NCBI GenBank assembly: GCA_002381155.1
Contig: DFQX01000021.1
Location: forward strand, 1-5,246
Length of the DNA: 5,246 nucleotides
Reading direction: 5' to 3'
Origin: Flavobacteriaceae bacterium UBA3478
Lineage (GTDB): Bacteria; Bacteroidota; Bacteroidia; Flavobacteriales; Flavobacteriaceae
This document shows positions 4,531-5,246 of this stretch, one piece after another. How positions within the stretch are numbered: the first letter of the stretch is position 1; the number at the start of each line of letters is the position of its first letter. Both the position numbers and the translations under genes were made by a program. The notes under the pieces are model-generated. The model had not been told where the DNA came from, did no database searches, and saw only the letters and a list, made by a program, of their open reading frames with translations.

Positions 4531-5246
4531 ATGAGTAGCCCTGTTATTCATATTCTAAATGGCGATGCGCTTGGCGATCAATTTCCCAAAAATCTGCCTG
4601 GTAAGACCTTGGTGTTTAGGGAATGTCTTATTGAAGGTCCCAAAAAGGTTGTTGGATTTAAGGCGTTTTTCGATTCTAGGGCAACCTATTTGTCTGACAC
4701 CTATGACCCGAAGATCAAAGAAAGTTATTCGCTCGAACTGTCTGTTCCTTTAATGAGGTTGGTTTCAGACATCTTGCCCTCAGAGGTTGTGCTTTGGTTT
4801 GAAGAGGATTTGTTTTGTCAAACAAATTTCTGGTTTGTCTGCTATTTCCTGCTCAACTCTGGATTTGGTGGTAAAGTGTCTTGGGCCAAACCATCAGGGA
4901 CTGCTAGATATAATTTTGGTCTCCTGTCGAAAGAATCATTAACGGCTGTTTTTGAGAAGCGATTACTTATTGATTCTACAAAGGTCGCTCCGCTATGGCA
5001 GGCATACTCTGTAAACGACTCGGATGAGTTAATTCGTCTTGTCAAAGGTATCACTGATTTAAGCGAGTATATAATGCCCGCTGCTTTAGCTTATCGTGAT
5101 ATGAACACCTCAGCCATTGCGCAAAGTAGGCCCTATATGTCTCTATTAGAAATCGCAAAGACACTAAAGGCTCCTCGTTTTGAAAAGGTCTTTATGGGGT
5201 TTTGCCAAAAAGAGGCTGTTTATGGTTTCGGGGATTTACAAGTAAA
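4531..5246 (+). CDS. DUF1835 domain-containing protein (partial, cut by right edge)
   Basis: From the ATG at 4531 the frame stays open to the window end: 238 codons plus two bases, with no stop. The start has the DUF1835 pattern: HILNGDALGDQF (7-18), then FRECLIEGP (29-37), then VVLWFEEDLFCQTNFW (86-101), a Trp/Phe-rich segment with acidic residues. These are the strands and conserved polar positions I associate with this family. Relatives in Bacteroidota are, from memory, somewhat under 300 residues, so most of the protein is here. The last visible residues (YGFGDLQVK) may lie close to the end. The molecular function of the family is not established to my knowledge; no signal peptide is present, so it should be cytoplasmic. 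It is divergent from the membrane-anchored gene, with a palindrome between them. Confidence 0.85.
   Translation, partial: MSSPVIHILNGDALGDQFPKNLPGKTLVFRECLIEGPKKVVGFKAFFDSRATYLSDTYDPKIKESYSLELSVPLMRLVSDILPSEVVLWFEEDLFCQTNFWFVCYFLLNSGFGGKVSWAKPSGTARYNFGLLSKESLTAVFEKRLLIDSTKVAPLWQAYSVNDSDELIRLVKGITDLSEYIMPAALAYRDMNTSAIAQSRPYMSLLEIAKTLKAPRFEKVFMGFCQKEAVYGFGDLQV

Noticed and set aside
4559..4753. Plus-strand 64-codon frame
   Set aside because: It is an out-of-frame shadow of the DUF1835 gene starting at 4531.
4842..5054. Minus-strand 70-codon frame
   Set aside because: Antisense shadow of the DUF1835 gene.

Overview
The window looks like a piece of a Bacteroidota chromosome, perhaps a marine Flavobacteriia- or Cytophagia-type organism. 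The evidence is: AT-leaning base use; no Shine-Dalgarno motif in front of any gene; exact or near matches to the Bacteroidota -7 promoter box TAnnTTTG upstream of several genes; a signal peptide ending in the typical 'SAQ'; and a DUF1835-type protein, a family I know mostly from this phylum and from Firmicutes. I see no rRNA, tRNA, CRISPR array, insertion sequence or phage gene. It reads as ordinary, compact chromosomal DNA.

Layout, left to right. At positions 1-31 (minus) is the first 10 codons of an exported protein that runs off the left edge, with an exact -7 box upstream. A 142-bp divergent gap follows. At 174-1559 (plus) is a 12-helix sugar porter of the major facilitator superfamily. 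At 1531-2424 (minus) is a Tat-exported TIM-barrel protein of the sugar phosphate isomerase/epimerase type. It overlaps the transporter gene tail to tail by 29 bp, and a hairpin is centred on that overlap. After 44 bp, a class I SAM-dependent methyltransferase runs at 2469-3080 (plus). At 3156-3785 (plus) is a secreted, probably outer-membrane beta-barrel protein of unknown function that must start at GTG. It overlaps by 4 bp the convergent gene 3782-4462 (minus), which encodes a membrane-anchored protein of unknown function. A 68-bp divergent gap holds a perfect 14-bp palindrome between two near-consensus -7 boxes. Finally, a DUF1835-type protein starts at 4531 (plus) and is cut by the right edge.

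How the genes work together. Strand alternates almost gene by gene, so there is no long operon. The transporter and the TIM-barrel protein are the only pair with an obvious functional link: processing of a sugar or keto-sugar outside the cytoplasm and proton-driven uptake. They are convergent, so they are not co-transcribed. The methyltransferase and the beta-barrel gene share a strand but are 75 bp apart, with a good -7 box between them. I found no convincing new multi-gene system. The items most worth a second look are the palindrome in the 4463-4530 gap, the hairpin on the 1531-1559 overlap, and the two edge genes.
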